NCBI GenBank assembly: GCA_036346375.1
Contig: CM070501.1
Coordinates: 58,321,326 to 58,385,325 of the forward strand
Length of the DNA: 64,000 bases
From: Guadua angustifolia
Lineage: Eukaryota; Streptophyta; Magnoliopsida; Poales; Poaceae
Direction: 5' to 3'
Shown here: positions 10,101 to 21,300 of the stretch, one piece after another
How positions within the stretch are numbered: position 1 is the stretch's first letter
How the letters are laid out: the number at the start of each line of letters is the position of its first letter
The notes under the pieces: model-generated
Seen by the model: only the letters and a program-made list of their open reading frames with translations
The model's database searches: none
Told to the model about the DNA's origin: nothing
Translations under genes and position numbers: made by a program

Positions 10101-13100
10101 ATGTCTTCCAATTCCACCACTGATCATAATGTTCCTACAGCCATGGCAATCCTCCCAACTCCGAATTTTGGTCATCTCATCAATGTGAAATTGACCAGAT
10201 CCAATTACCTTCTATGGAAGGCTCAGTTCCTCCCATATCTCCGAAGCCAACAAATTCTTGGCTATGTTGATGGCACGATCACTGCTCCGGAGAGGATGAT
10301 CACCACGACAACAACAAATGGTGCAGAACAGACACCAAATCCAGCGTACCAGCAGTGGCTTCAGCAAGACCAATTGGTACTGAGTACAATTCTGTCCTCA
10401 CTTTCTGAAGAAATTCTTGGACAGGTATTGTTCTTGACAACCTCAGCCGAGGTATGGAGTGCCCTAGAGCACATGTTTGCCACAGGGTCAAGGGCAAGAG
10501 TGATGCAGATTCGCATGCAGCTATCAAACATCAAGAAAGGTGACCTCTCAATCACAGATTACTATAACAAAGTGAAGAACCTTGCAGATACACTGTCCTC
10601 TGTGGGATGTGTCATGAGAGATGATGAAATCGGATCATATATGCTTGCTGGGCTTGGCGAGGATTATGATCCCCTTGTTGCCTCGGTGACAACCAGAAGT
10701 GATCCCATCTCATTAACTGAGTTGTATGCCTATATGCTTAGTTATGAGATGCGCAAGGAACAGCAGCAGGCTTCCTTTCAGATCAGTGCCAACAATATTA
10801 ATAGATCCAGCAATAACCGCGGTGGAAGCAGTCCCAACTTCAGAGGTAATGGAAATTTCAGAGGGCGTGGCCGCGGTGGCGATGGTGGAGGCCGCGCCAA
10901 GCCACAGTATACCAATAACAATGGAGGCAACAATGGAGGTCAAGGGCGTGGTAGCAGAACACAATGCCAAGTTTGTGGCAAGATGGGTCATGTTGCATTG
11001 AGATGCTATCATCGGTTTGACCACTCCTATCAAGCAGCAGAGTCCCCGGTTGCAGCTGTAGCAGCAAACTCTTCCTACGACATTGACACCAATTGGTATG
11101 TCGATTCAGGGGCGTCGGATCACATCACCGCCGAGCTGGACAAGTGCTCTATTCGAGAGAAGTACCACGGGAAGGACCAGGTTCAGACGGCAAATGGATC
11201 AGGTATGCCAATAGCACACATTGGTCAAATTCATATCCCTACCTCCAATCAATCTCTGAAGTTACGAAATGTGTTGCATGTTCCTAGTACACATAAAAAT
11301 CTCATCTCTGTTCATCGGTTTGCATCTGACAATAACATTTTTCTTGAATTTCATCCACATTATTTCCTTGTCAAGGATCGTGTCACGAGGAAGGTTCTTC
11401 TTCAAGGCAGATGTAAGAAGGGGCTGTATCCATTGGAGGGTCTTTCTCCTTTGGGTTCTTCTTCTTCTGTCGCTCTCACCAGTGTCAAAGCCTCACCTGA
11501 TCTTTGGCACTCCAGACTTGGTCATGCTTCCAAGGCAGTTGTTGATCGAGTTCTTCAGTCGTCACACCTTCCTGTAGACACAAATAAAGGTCTTAGTCAT
11601 GTCTGTAATGCTTGCCAAGAAGGCAAGAGTCATCAACTACATTTTCCTATTTCGAATAACACTTCATCCTCCCCATTGGATCTTGTTTTCACCGATGTAT
11701 GGGGTCCAGCATGTCGTTATTATATTAGTTTTATTGATGACTTTTCCAAATTTGTTTGGTTCTATCCTCTGAAATGCAAATCCGATGCAATTGATGCGTT
11801 TTGTCAGTTTCAGCAACGAGTGGAACGTATGTTTAACAAAAAAATTCTCGCTGTTCAATCTGATGGAGGCGGCGAGTATAAGGCTTTTGACAAACTTTTT
11901 AAACAAAATGGTATACAACATCTATACTCATGTCCTCATAGCCACCAACAAAATGGATCTGCCGAGAGGAAGCACAAGCACATTGTGGAAATGGGTTTGT
12001 CCTTACTCTCGCAGGCCTCTATGCCCTTACGGTTTTGGGATGAGGCCTTCAATTCTGCTTGTTTTATTATCAACAGACTTCCTAGCCGGGTTATTGGTTA
12101 CTCCTCTCTCATTCAAAAGTTATTTGGCATTCAGCCTGAATACACATTCCTAAAAGCATATGGATGTGCTTGTTGGCCCAACCTCAGACCTTATAATACT
12201 CATAAACTTCAGTTCCAATCAGCCAAATGCGTATTCATTGGGTATAGTAATCTTCATAAAGGATATAAATGCCTCAACAGATCAACCGGTCGGGTGTATA
12301 TTTCTAGAGATGTTATTTTCGACGAAAACATATTTCCATTTGCTGCTGACACTACCTCTCATCCTTCCAATACTCGAACACCACATTCCTTTGTTCCTTT
12401 ACCTGTCACTGCTCCTAATCCGACACATTCTTTGCCCTCCGAAGCTGACCATGTGAATGCTACTGGTTCCCCTGTATCTAGTTTACCGACTGACCTTGTA
12501 GGCTCTACCTCAGACTCCTCTGCAGCTTCTCCAGTTCCTTCAGCTCAGCCTCCTGACGATGCTTTTGCTTCACCAGTGCCAGTGCTGCGCACACGCCTGC
12601 AACATAATATTGTCAAGCCCAAGCAATATACTGATGGAACTGTTCGGTATTCAACCAAGGGGAGAACGTTCACTGATGTCTCTACTTCAGTGGTTGAACC
12701 CTCCAGTTTTGAGTATGCCGTGCAGGATATCAACTGGTCTAACGCCATGCACACTGAATATGAGGCCCTGATGAGAAACCAGACATGGCATCTTGTGCCA
12801 CGGCATCCCAGTCAAAACCTGATTGATTGCAAGTGGGTGTACAAGTTGAAATACAAGGCAGATGGCAGTATTGACAGGTACAAGACAAGATTAGTTGCTA
12901 AAGGCTTCAAGCAAAGGTATGGCATTGATTACTTGGACACTTTCAGTCCTGTTATTAAGCCTGTAACAGTGCGCCTTATCCTAGCCTTGGCTGTGTCAAG
13001 AGGATGGAGCTCTAAACAAATAGATGTTCAAAATGCCTTTTTGCATGGTGATCTAAGAGAAGATGTTTTCATGAAGCAGCCACAAGGTTTTGTCAATCAG

Positions 13101-14222
13101 CAATTCCCTGATTATGTGTGCAAACTTGACAAGTCTCTGTATGGTCTCAAACAGTCACCAAGAGCTTGGTTTTCAAAACTCAGTACAAGACTAGAAGAGC
13201 TCGGTTTCAGGGCTTCACAAGCTGATACCTCACTGTTTATCTATCATCAAGATGGTCTGACTATGTATATGCTAATTTATGTTGATGATATTATTATAGT
13301 GAGCTCCTCTGATCAAGCATTGGACAGATTAGTCTCAGACTTGCATAGAGACTTTGCAATTAAAGACCTTGGGCAACTGCATTATTTCCTTGGCATTGAG
13401 GTTTTACAAAAGACTGATGGTATTGCTTTGACTCAGAGGAAGTATGTCAGTGATATATTGAATCGAGCAGGTATGACATTCTGTAAGCCCATTGCCACAC
13501 CGATGAGCACATCCGGAAAATTGTCCAAGAGTGAATGGGAGATCTTGGGCTCTGAAGATGCAACAAGATACCGGAGCATTGTTGGGGCTCTTCGGTACTT
13601 AACACTCACAAGGCCAGACATTGCGTATTCTGTCAACAAGGTTTGCCAGTTCTTGCAAATGCCAACCTCAGATCATTGGACTGCCGTCAAGAGAATCTTA
13701 TGATATCTGAAACATACACAGTCTATGGGATTACACTTCAAATGTTCAGACTCAAATCTTATTAGCGCCTTCACCGATGCAGACTGGGCAGGCGATGTTG
13801 ATGACAGGAGATCCACAAGTGGATTTGCAGTGTACTATGGTCCAAATCTCATTTCATGGAGCTCACGCAAGCAACACACGGTGTCGAGGTCAAGCACTGA
13901 GTCCGAGTATAAGGGATTAGCAAATGTAACTGCGGAGGTCATCTGGATTCAATCACTGTTAAGGGAATTGGGTGTTTTCCAAGCGAGACCACCGTCTCTG
14001 TGGTGTGATAACCTGGGAGCAACTTATTTGGCTGCTAATCCCAGATTTCATGCTCGTACAAAATATATTGAAGTTGATTTCCATTTTGTACGAGAGAGAG
14101 TTGCGAAGAAACTTTTGGAGATAAGATTTATTTCATCGCAAGACCAAACAGCAGATATTTTCACAAAAGCACTTCCTGTGCATAGTTTTGTGAGTCTTAG
14201 ACGCAATCTCAACCTGAGCTAG
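10101..14222 (+). CDS. Copia gag-pol polyprotein with one premature stop
   Basis: It encodes retrotransposon capsid, protease, integrase, reverse transcriptase and RNase H. The frame is open further upstream, but the first ATG after the primer site is 10101 and gives MSSNSTTDH. Counting from there: UBN2 gag; CCHC knuckle CQVCGKMGH (about 289); protease DSGASDH (about 335); GAG-pre-integrase HSRLGHAS (about 470); integrase with FTDVWG, SDGGGEY and NGSAER (530-620); reverse transcriptase from about 900 with YVDD (about 1060); RNase H TDADWAGD (about 1226); the usual ADIFTKAL end. A TGA at 13701-13703 interrupts the frame just before RNase H; the same frame then stays open to 14222. The integrase segment after FTDVWGPA seems about a dozen residues shorter than usual. 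Apart from these points the coding region looks recent. Confidence 0.93.
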
Positions 14223-14230
14223 CCGGTTTA

Positions 14231-14243
14231 GATTGAGGGGGTG
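14231..14243 (+). other. Copia polypurine tract
   Basis: GATTGAGGGGGTG directly precedes the 3-prime LTR stub and would prime plus-strand synthesis. Confidence 0.75.
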
Positions 14244-14282
14244 TGTTGAAATATCTGTAAGTGTGTGTTAACGTTTAAACGT
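14244..14282 (+). repeat. Truncated 3-prime LTR stub (39 bp)
   Basis: It is identical to 9834-9872 and breaks off after GTTTAAACGT, where host LRR sequence begins. About 194 bp of the LTR is missing. Confidence 0.88.
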
Positions 14283-15937
14283 AACGAGCTGTTACCCAAC
14301 AACAGCTCCTCCAGCACCATGCAATTTCCGATACTATCGGGTATCTGGCCAGAGAGCTGGTTCCCTGACAGGTTCAGCCTGTTGAGGTTAGCCAAGCTGC
14401 CAACCTCAGAAGGAAGGGGTCCAGACAAGGAGTTGTATGACAAATCCAAGTACCAGGTAAGGGACGACAGCTCCAAAATTTCCTTGGGAATGGAACCGTT
14501 GAGGTGATTGCGTGATAAATCAAGAGCAAACAGACTCTTCAGCTTACCGATGCTCGGTGGGATTGGTCCTTCCAAGTTGTTGCGCTGCGCGAATAGCTTA
14601 ATCAGCTTGGTGAGATTTCCGACAGATGATGGTATAAGGCCTGACAAGCTGTTGTTGTGCAGGGCTAGCTCAGTCAGGTTTGCCAGCTTCCCAATGCTCT
14701 CTGGAATAAAACCCGATACCACAGTATTTGCGATGTTTAACACTCTTAATCCGACCAGATTGCCAATGCCATGGGGGATGCTTCCGGAGATCCTATTGTC
14801 ACCCAAGTAAAGCTGCCGTAGGGTCGTCGAGAGATTCACTATTGAAGCAGGAAGCTGTCCTGTGAAATAGTTGTAGCCGACAGACAAACTTTGTAGCTGG
14901 CTGCAGTTTGCCATTGAGGTGATGAAATCCCAGCCATGCCCCATCTTCCCTGCTTCAAGCCTGTTATCATCCAGAACCAGAGTCTGCAGAGCCTGCAATC
15001 TCCCCAGATCACGAGGCACGTAGCCACTGAATCCGTTCCCTGAGAGTTGCAGACTTGAGAGGGCAGTGAGATTGGAGAGCGAGGAAGGGATGGTGCCACT
15101 GAACTGGTTATCGAACAGTCCAAGATACCATATGCGAGGGAGCTTTTTGTCGATGTCGGCAGGAATGCTTCCACTCAGCATGTTCTTCGATACGCCAAGA
15201 ACACTCAGAGACGACAGGTTGTACAGGGACAGCGGGAGCACACCATGCAAGTTGTTTTCGCAGAGGTCGAGGAACAGAAGGCGCGGAGCATTGCTGCCGA
15301 ACCCAGGAGCTATTGGGCCCTCAAGCTTGTTGATCCTGAGGTTGAGGTAGCGCAGGGACGTCAGGTTTGCCAGCGATGCCGGGATGGGGCCGGTGAAGGT
15401 GTTGTTATGCAGCCAGAGTCGCTGGAGCCGTGTCAGCGTGTTGCCGAGCTCGACCGGTATGTGCCCGGTGAGCTTGTTGCCGTCGAGGAGCAGGCTTGTC
15501 AGGCTGATGCAGGAGGTGAGGTTCCCCGGGAGCGCGCCGGAGAACGTGTTGACGCTGAGGTCAAGGGTCCAGAGGCGACGTAGTAGGCCGAGGCTTGCAG
15601 GGATGTCGCCGTGCAGCCAGTTGGAGCTCAGGTTGAGCGTCTGCAGGGACGAGAGGTTGCCGATGACCGGGGAGAGGGTGCCAGCGAGCCCGAGGGACGG
15701 CAGGCTCAACGCCACCACCCGCCGGAGGCTGTCGCTGCTGCACGTCAAGCCCTCCCAGCTACACAACCCGGTGCTGCTGCTCCGGTTCCACGAGGCGAGC
15801 GCGTCGTAGCCGCTAGCGCTGACCGCCGCGGCCTTGAAGGCGAGCAGCGCTGCTGCCTCGCCGTCGTCGGCGAATGCCAAGACGGAGATGAAGGAGGACA
15901 GCAGCAGCAGCAAGCTTGCAGAACGCATTATTGCCAT

Positions 15938-16258
15938 GTCAGTTATTTCGGTACGTACGTAGTGGACGGACGGAGGGCTAGCGATCGGTATATGGTAGCG
16001 CGAAGTCGTCGCGTTTACTGTTTATTTTGTTTGCTCAGTCTCCGCCCTCGTGTGGAGCGGTGGAGGAGCGTCATTTTCCACGCACGTCGGCACGTGCAGC
16101 GTCCAAGGGCGTCGTTTCCCGGCCGCATACGCTGACACGAAAGAACAGCTCAAACACCGGTGAAAGCCCGTCACAGCTCGGGTCATATCCGAGACCCGTC
16201 CCTCTCTACGATTTAATTATGCCAGTCGGCAACCGGATTAAGTGCCAGTCGAAAACCA
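15938..16258. other. 5-prime flank of receptor kinase A
   Basis: This is upstream of the kinase A start on the minus strand. GC content is higher than in the surrounding intergenic DNA. No convincing TATA box was found; the only candidate on the minus strand is a weak CATATACC near 15990. Confidence 0.4.
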
Positions 16259-16527
16259 ACGAAAATTAATTACTTCTCATACGCCGTCGTGGCCGACGAA
16301 AATTGTGGCCTCCAAGCAATTACTTTCGTCGCCGCGTTCTTGGCCGACGAAAATAACTAATTTTCGTCGGTTTCCGACGAAAATTAAGCTAGCTTTCAGC
16401 TCCTTATCTCTGACGGCCGTGGTCCGATGAAAATAAGACTATTGCCGACGAAAATAACTATTTTCATCGGCAATGGTCTTTTTTAAATGGTGCTAGTCAA
16501 TTGACAAATTTGCTTGATTACTGTAGT
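16259..16527. mobile_element. CACTA (En/Spm) terminal fragment
   Basis: The right edge ends ...CTGTAGTG, the reverse complement of CACTACAG, the hallmark terminus of CACTA elements. The next 250 bases inward contain repeated CCGACGAAAAT and its inverse ATTTTCGTCGG (at about 16297, 16349, 16365, 16446), the direct and inverted subterminal motifs of this superfamily. No second terminus was found, so this is one end of a truncated or minimal element. It lies about 320 bp upstream of the kinase A start. Confidence 0.65.
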
Positions 16528-17473
16528 GTTAGCTTTTGATTCTAGATTCTAGTCTCAAAAGTAGAATAAAAAATAAACAGTCTGATTCTAGAATCCAATT
16601 CTCACAATCTAGTCCATCCATATACGTTACAATCCACAATCCACTTCATATGTACTTTTGGATTCCAGCTTTTAGAGAATCAGTTTCTGTATGATCACAA
16701 TCCAGAACTAGCTTTTAGAGAATCCAAAATTGAAACAAACATGCCCTAATTATTAGATAAAGTCACTCGCAAGTCGAAACCATTTAGATTGTACGTCATA
16801 GCCGTTGTAACTTAGTTATATTAGATAGACGATAAATCTTTTTCTTTTATCAATTAGTGTGAAAATTTTCTCAGATTTATAATTAGTATAGGTAATATAC
16901 CTTATTACAAATTTTAATATTTTTTAAATCTAGCTTTTTAATTAGCACACAAATTAAATACCTAATCATCCTTTAATTTATTCGTATTTTGCATATTTTA
17001 GATTTTTTTAGTTTTATGTTGGATTTCATATAAAATCTATTTTCTATTTTCACTTATTGTTATTCCAAATTTTATCTTTATGATTTACTTTCAAATTTGT
17101 GTACAAATCAAATTGTTTTTTGTGAATTGTACTTAATTTGGCTTTTACTTGACAAAGACTCACCCCTAAAAAATATAATGCATATTTTTTTAATGTTCTT
17201 ATCTTATCCATAAATATATATTGTATTTCATATGCCAATAAAAAATTAGTGTGATCTTCCTCTATTTCCTAATAAATATCCATCTTTACTTCATAGCCTT
17301 TACATGCATGTATTGAATATAGTACTTATAGACAATAATTAGGGATATTCTTATCATTTTCAATGTTATCTTAGTCTATGTGCCAAGAGAAAATACAACT
17401 TATAAAGTTGAACAGAATAAGTAACTATTATTTTGATTTTTTGTTATTTATGGATGTTACTTTGAAAGTCACA
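16528..17473. other. AT-rich intergenic stretch
   Basis: No gene is seen. 16528-16752 has repeated phrases (GATTCTAGA, CTTTTAGAGAATC, CACAATCCA) and ends AAACAAACATGCCCTAA, which looks like a miniature transposon end (inference, no duplication confirmed). The remainder to 17473 is low-complexity AT-rich DNA. Confidence 0.4.
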
Positions 17474-18164
17474 TTACTACATAAAAGGCTATTATAGACA
17501 GTTCAAAAACGTTATCACATGTGATTTTATGAACCGTTTGTAAGCATATATTAGTGATAATACAATACATCATAGATAGTTCCTAAAGCGTGCGTCAGGA
17601 AACACCTATCACTGAGCGGTTTTGATATAGACCGAATGTGATAGCCTATTATCACGCATTTATTATGAGTATATAACCCGATGCGTGATAGAATATATCA
17701 TGTAGATGGTTTGTATTATATATCACAAACGGTTATTTATTAGAATCGCTCATGAAATATTATCATAGACGGTTCTATCTTTGTTATACGGTTGTATATT
17801 ATTTTTACTTTATTTTAGAGATGGCACTTATTTATTTTGGTATATGATTTATGCATGTTACTTTCACCAAAAAATTGCAACATAAATATATAGTAGCTTT
17901 AACCTTTAAAGAATCATATATAGATGACAAACAAACATCACATTCTCATAACTCCACACAAATGCAAATCCACATGTACATGAGAAATAAACATGACAAC
18001 CTCATCAGAACTCCACTTGTTTATTATTTTGTATAAAAATTTGCCCTCAACGATGATCGACACATGTGTAGCTAGCTTCCTCGATTTGTTCTTTCTCGAC
18101 TGTCATTATTCCGTTTCCAGTAGGAGGCAACTCGTCAAATTAATTGTATTCTTCCTCATCTACT

Positions 18165-18321
18165 ATATTCTCAACTCTGACAATCCTCCTTTTTCATGAA
18201 AAACTATGTGGCGCTTCTTGTTGGGCATGTCGATTATATAGAAGATTTGAACAATTTGGTTTGCGAGTATGAATGGGTCATCTTTATTTCCAACACGTTC
18301 GAGGTCCACAGTAGTGATGTC
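18165..18321 (-). pseudogene. CACTA transposase-associated (DUF4216-like) fragment, C-terminal part
   Basis: The minus strand reads VDLERVGNKDDPFILANQIV and then a VFYIIDMPNKK-like segment. This matches the well-known DUF4216 tail of plant CACTA TNP2-type proteins (recognised by eye). It continues upstream at 23672 beyond the inserted element. Confidence 0.7.
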
Positions 18322-21300
18322 TGTAGCGACCCCTCTCATGTGCACACAGTACTAGTCCCTGGATCAGTAGCTAGTACGCACATTTACAACAATTGATATC
18401 ACATCCATACTCTTTATTACAAATAATAATGGTAATATACACAATAAGATCTTACAATTCAGAGTAATGCAGCGGAAAGATTAAAAGTCTTGTAGTATAC
18501 CCATCCAATCCCTCAGGCAACTGACAAGACATAATTCCTAGAAAAACTCGTTAACATTCCCGAATCTTGCGTCAAATAAGTTTCGTCGAGCTATTACGAT
18601 TCTTCACCTAAAAACCACGAATAAGCAAGGGTGAGTACTTGCGACTAAAGAAGACTTTTGCAAACCTATAATATATACAAAGCTATTTCAAAGGAAAGGA
18701 TTCTACGGTTAATTTGCATAAAGCCAATTTAAATAGTAAAACAAGTAATAATTGCAAAAGCGGAATTTATAAAAGCAAGTTCGACGAGATATGAAAATAA
18801 CAAGTAAAGTAATAGTAACAACTTACAGTCCTCCACGACGTGAGCATTAAGTCGTCCATTGCCAACACATGGCTCAAATCTGAGACAAATACTTCCAACA
18901 AATATGTCCATTCCAATCCATTTTGAAAATATCAAAACTGCTAACTATGTGATAACTTTACCAAGTGCCCATAACATGAGCGCGGCTAATCGATTAGTTT
19001 TACACTCTGCAGAGGTGTACAGCTTTACCCACAAGACATGACTTAACTTTTTGTGCAAGCTATTAGCACACTTCCTTTGGTGTGCCGCAGAGAGTCATGA
19101 CATAACCGTTACATTACTTAACCCTAACTTTGCACCAGCATAGTGATGATATGCTATGGTGGTGAAAGATATTTGTACAGTCACTGTACATGAAATAGTG
19201 AGGTGCTTGTACATTCACTGTACATGAAATAGTGATCCCATAGCATGGCGTACACCTACGAGCAACCAGTCACTGAAGAAGCTCGTAATACTACAATTAC
19301 CAATGTGCAAAGTCGGTTTAAGTAACTTAATAGGTTAAGACTGTCCCATACCAAAGACTTGTGGTTGTACGGTTATCTTGGCTCTAAAACAACCCATAGT
19401 CCGGTCCTTAATCCGATCACGGCAATAATCTCCCCCTACACTACGTGCAAGTCCATGCACCTTCGGCTATCGCCAATAATTGCTGCATCAAAATAATAGT
19501 TTTATTTTCATTTAACCAAAATACCAATAACCATCATCATGTCTCAATAGTTCTAAGTTTCATCTGATCAATTTTTGCAAGTGATTTATCCCAAATCTAA
19601 AGCATGGCTAAGTATGATTATTAACCATCGCATATACCCAAATTGACATCAGATATTGTCTAACCATAATTCTAGGGTTATCAAGGTTCACATGTCAACA
19701 CTAAAGGAATTTTCTAAGACAGCAGGTATATTTACCAGTACCCACAAAGTAGCAGCATTTAATGAATATACGCATGCAATAAAAACATTTAATGAAAATA
19801 TTTATAAAACTAGGATCAACATGGTCAAAGGGGGTACTTGCCTTGCTTATTTGCTATTTACGACAACGTTGAGGTTGCAGTCGACGATGGAAGGTAATTA
19901 CGTCGGGTTCTACACGTCATGACGAAGAACATAACAAATAACTAATAACAAGATTTTAATAAGGACAAAAAGAAATCAGATAAAATCCAAATATAAATAA
20001 ATCATAGAAAGCAGGCATGTTTAACAGGCGTGTTTTAGGGCTTGGGTTGATTATATGCATATTCATTCATATCGTTAACGGTTTTCAGGTTGAGCGATGA
20101 TACGGTTCCTTTTATAGATTACATATTTTTGTTCTATGGACTTAAGAGGCTAAAATTAGATATATTATATTTATAATATCAAATTTAAGATGTAAAAATA
20201 GATATGATCATTTCAGGCTTAAGGTGAATTCTTACCTTTAACTAGGATTGATTCAAAGCAACATTTAATCCATCTCTTTAAGTTTAAGTTTATAATTTAA
20301 ACGAGTTTGTTATTTCAATATGTTTGAATATTCAAAATCCTCATGAGTTCAAATGACCACAGAAATTTACTTCATGATTTAAAGAATTACAATCTAAATA
20401 TTTATAACAATGTCATGCTAGGGTTTATTTGTACTTTTAAATTCAAATATAACATCAAATGAGTTTGAATATTAAATATTTTTGGACAAATGAGTTTCTT
20501 ATGGATTCAAGAACATGTATAAATTATTTTATCATTTTAGGATTTATGATGCACAATTTTTATTAAGGAACAATAATAGTGTATTTAAATTTCTATTTCA
20601 AATAAATCAAACCAAGCCTGATAATTAAATATTTTTGTATATTCAGGTTCCTAATTTCATAAGGATTCTAACAAAATTTATTTTATTTAATTTAGAGTTT
20701 GTTTGCATAAATTCTATGTATAGCATGTTTTTCATCCCATTCTTTAAATTCAAATTCTAATTCTAAACAGGGTTGCATTTCAAATGTTTTTGCATATTCT
20801 GAATCTACATGAATTTAGATGAATTTAGGAATTTATTTCACTTCATTTTGATTATTATTTCGAAAGTTACAAGCATTTGAATTAATTCGGGTTGATAAAT
20901 ACTTGGAAAAATAGGAAAATTGCTATAAATGGAAATTACGTGTTCTCACAGAGGTTTACGCCTTCCTTTTTTTGTCTTTGGTGAGAGGAGCCATTTAATG
21001 GGCCCGGTGATAGTGTGGTGTGGATCGAGTTGGGCCCGCAATGGCAGAGAGCTGAATGAGTAGTTGTGGATCGACACTGGTCCGCACGATCGATGACTTA
21101 AGCGGCTGACAAGCGAATCCATGTTGAGGGCCCGCTTCGGTAGCGACAGAGAGCAGAGCTCAAAGATCCGGCTTCGATGGCGGTTACACCCCAGGGAAAG
21201 CTGAATGGATTCCACGGAGGGCTTCAACACATCTTTAAGCATCTAGGGTGGTCTTGAAGTAGCCGAGGTGGCGGGAAGGTGGTCGCCACCGAGAGCCAAT

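Larger units (their letters stand above)
9834..14282 (+). mobile_element. Ty1/copia retrotransposon inserted in receptor kinase A
   Basis: The element lies opposite to the host gene. It has a complete 5-prime LTR (9834-10066), a primer site, one long gag-pol frame, a polypurine tract, and only the first 39 bp of the 3-prime LTR (14244-14282). Host LRR sequence resumes directly with AACGAGCTG. By comparison with copies C and D, about 10 host bases are missing at this junction, so the target duplication cannot be seen (left flank AGGTA). The structure suggests a deletion that took most of the 3-prime LTR plus a little host DNA after insertion. Confidence 0.93.
8398..15937 (-). pseudogene. LRR receptor kinase A (LRR-XII, non-RD), disrupted
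   Basis: This would be a plasma-membrane immune-type receptor kinase. The start ATG at 15937 gives a signal peptide (MAIMRSASLLLLLSSF, residues 1-23), an N-cap with CSWEGLTC, then about 18 LRRs of the plant type (NxLxGxIP) until 14283. There the frame enters a copia element (9834-14282). The gene resumes at 9833 with the last LRRs, a CGGIPQLHL cap, one transmembrane helix (about 9480-9390) and the kinase: glycine loop GNGGYG, lysine in AAVKVF, HCDLKPSN (non-RD), DFGIS. About 55 residues between the lysine strand and SAKP are missing in frame (near 9175), removing the alpha-C glutamate and hinge. An 87-bp intron (8814-8900, GT-AG, phase 1) follows GYVAP. Exon 2 has a stop at 8686-8688 where relatives have lysine, then an open frame to the normal end at 8398. 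Confidence 0.93.

Noticed and set aside
10713..12754. Frames on both strands overlapping the copia polyprotein
   Set aside because: They are out-of-frame or antisense shadows of one long, clearly recognisable gag-pol frame.
14265..16135. Series of plus-strand open frames of 80-174 codons opposite kinase A
   Set aside because: They are antisense shadows of the LRR-coding strand: their composition follows the regular LRR repeat and equivalent frames appear opposite kinases C and D.
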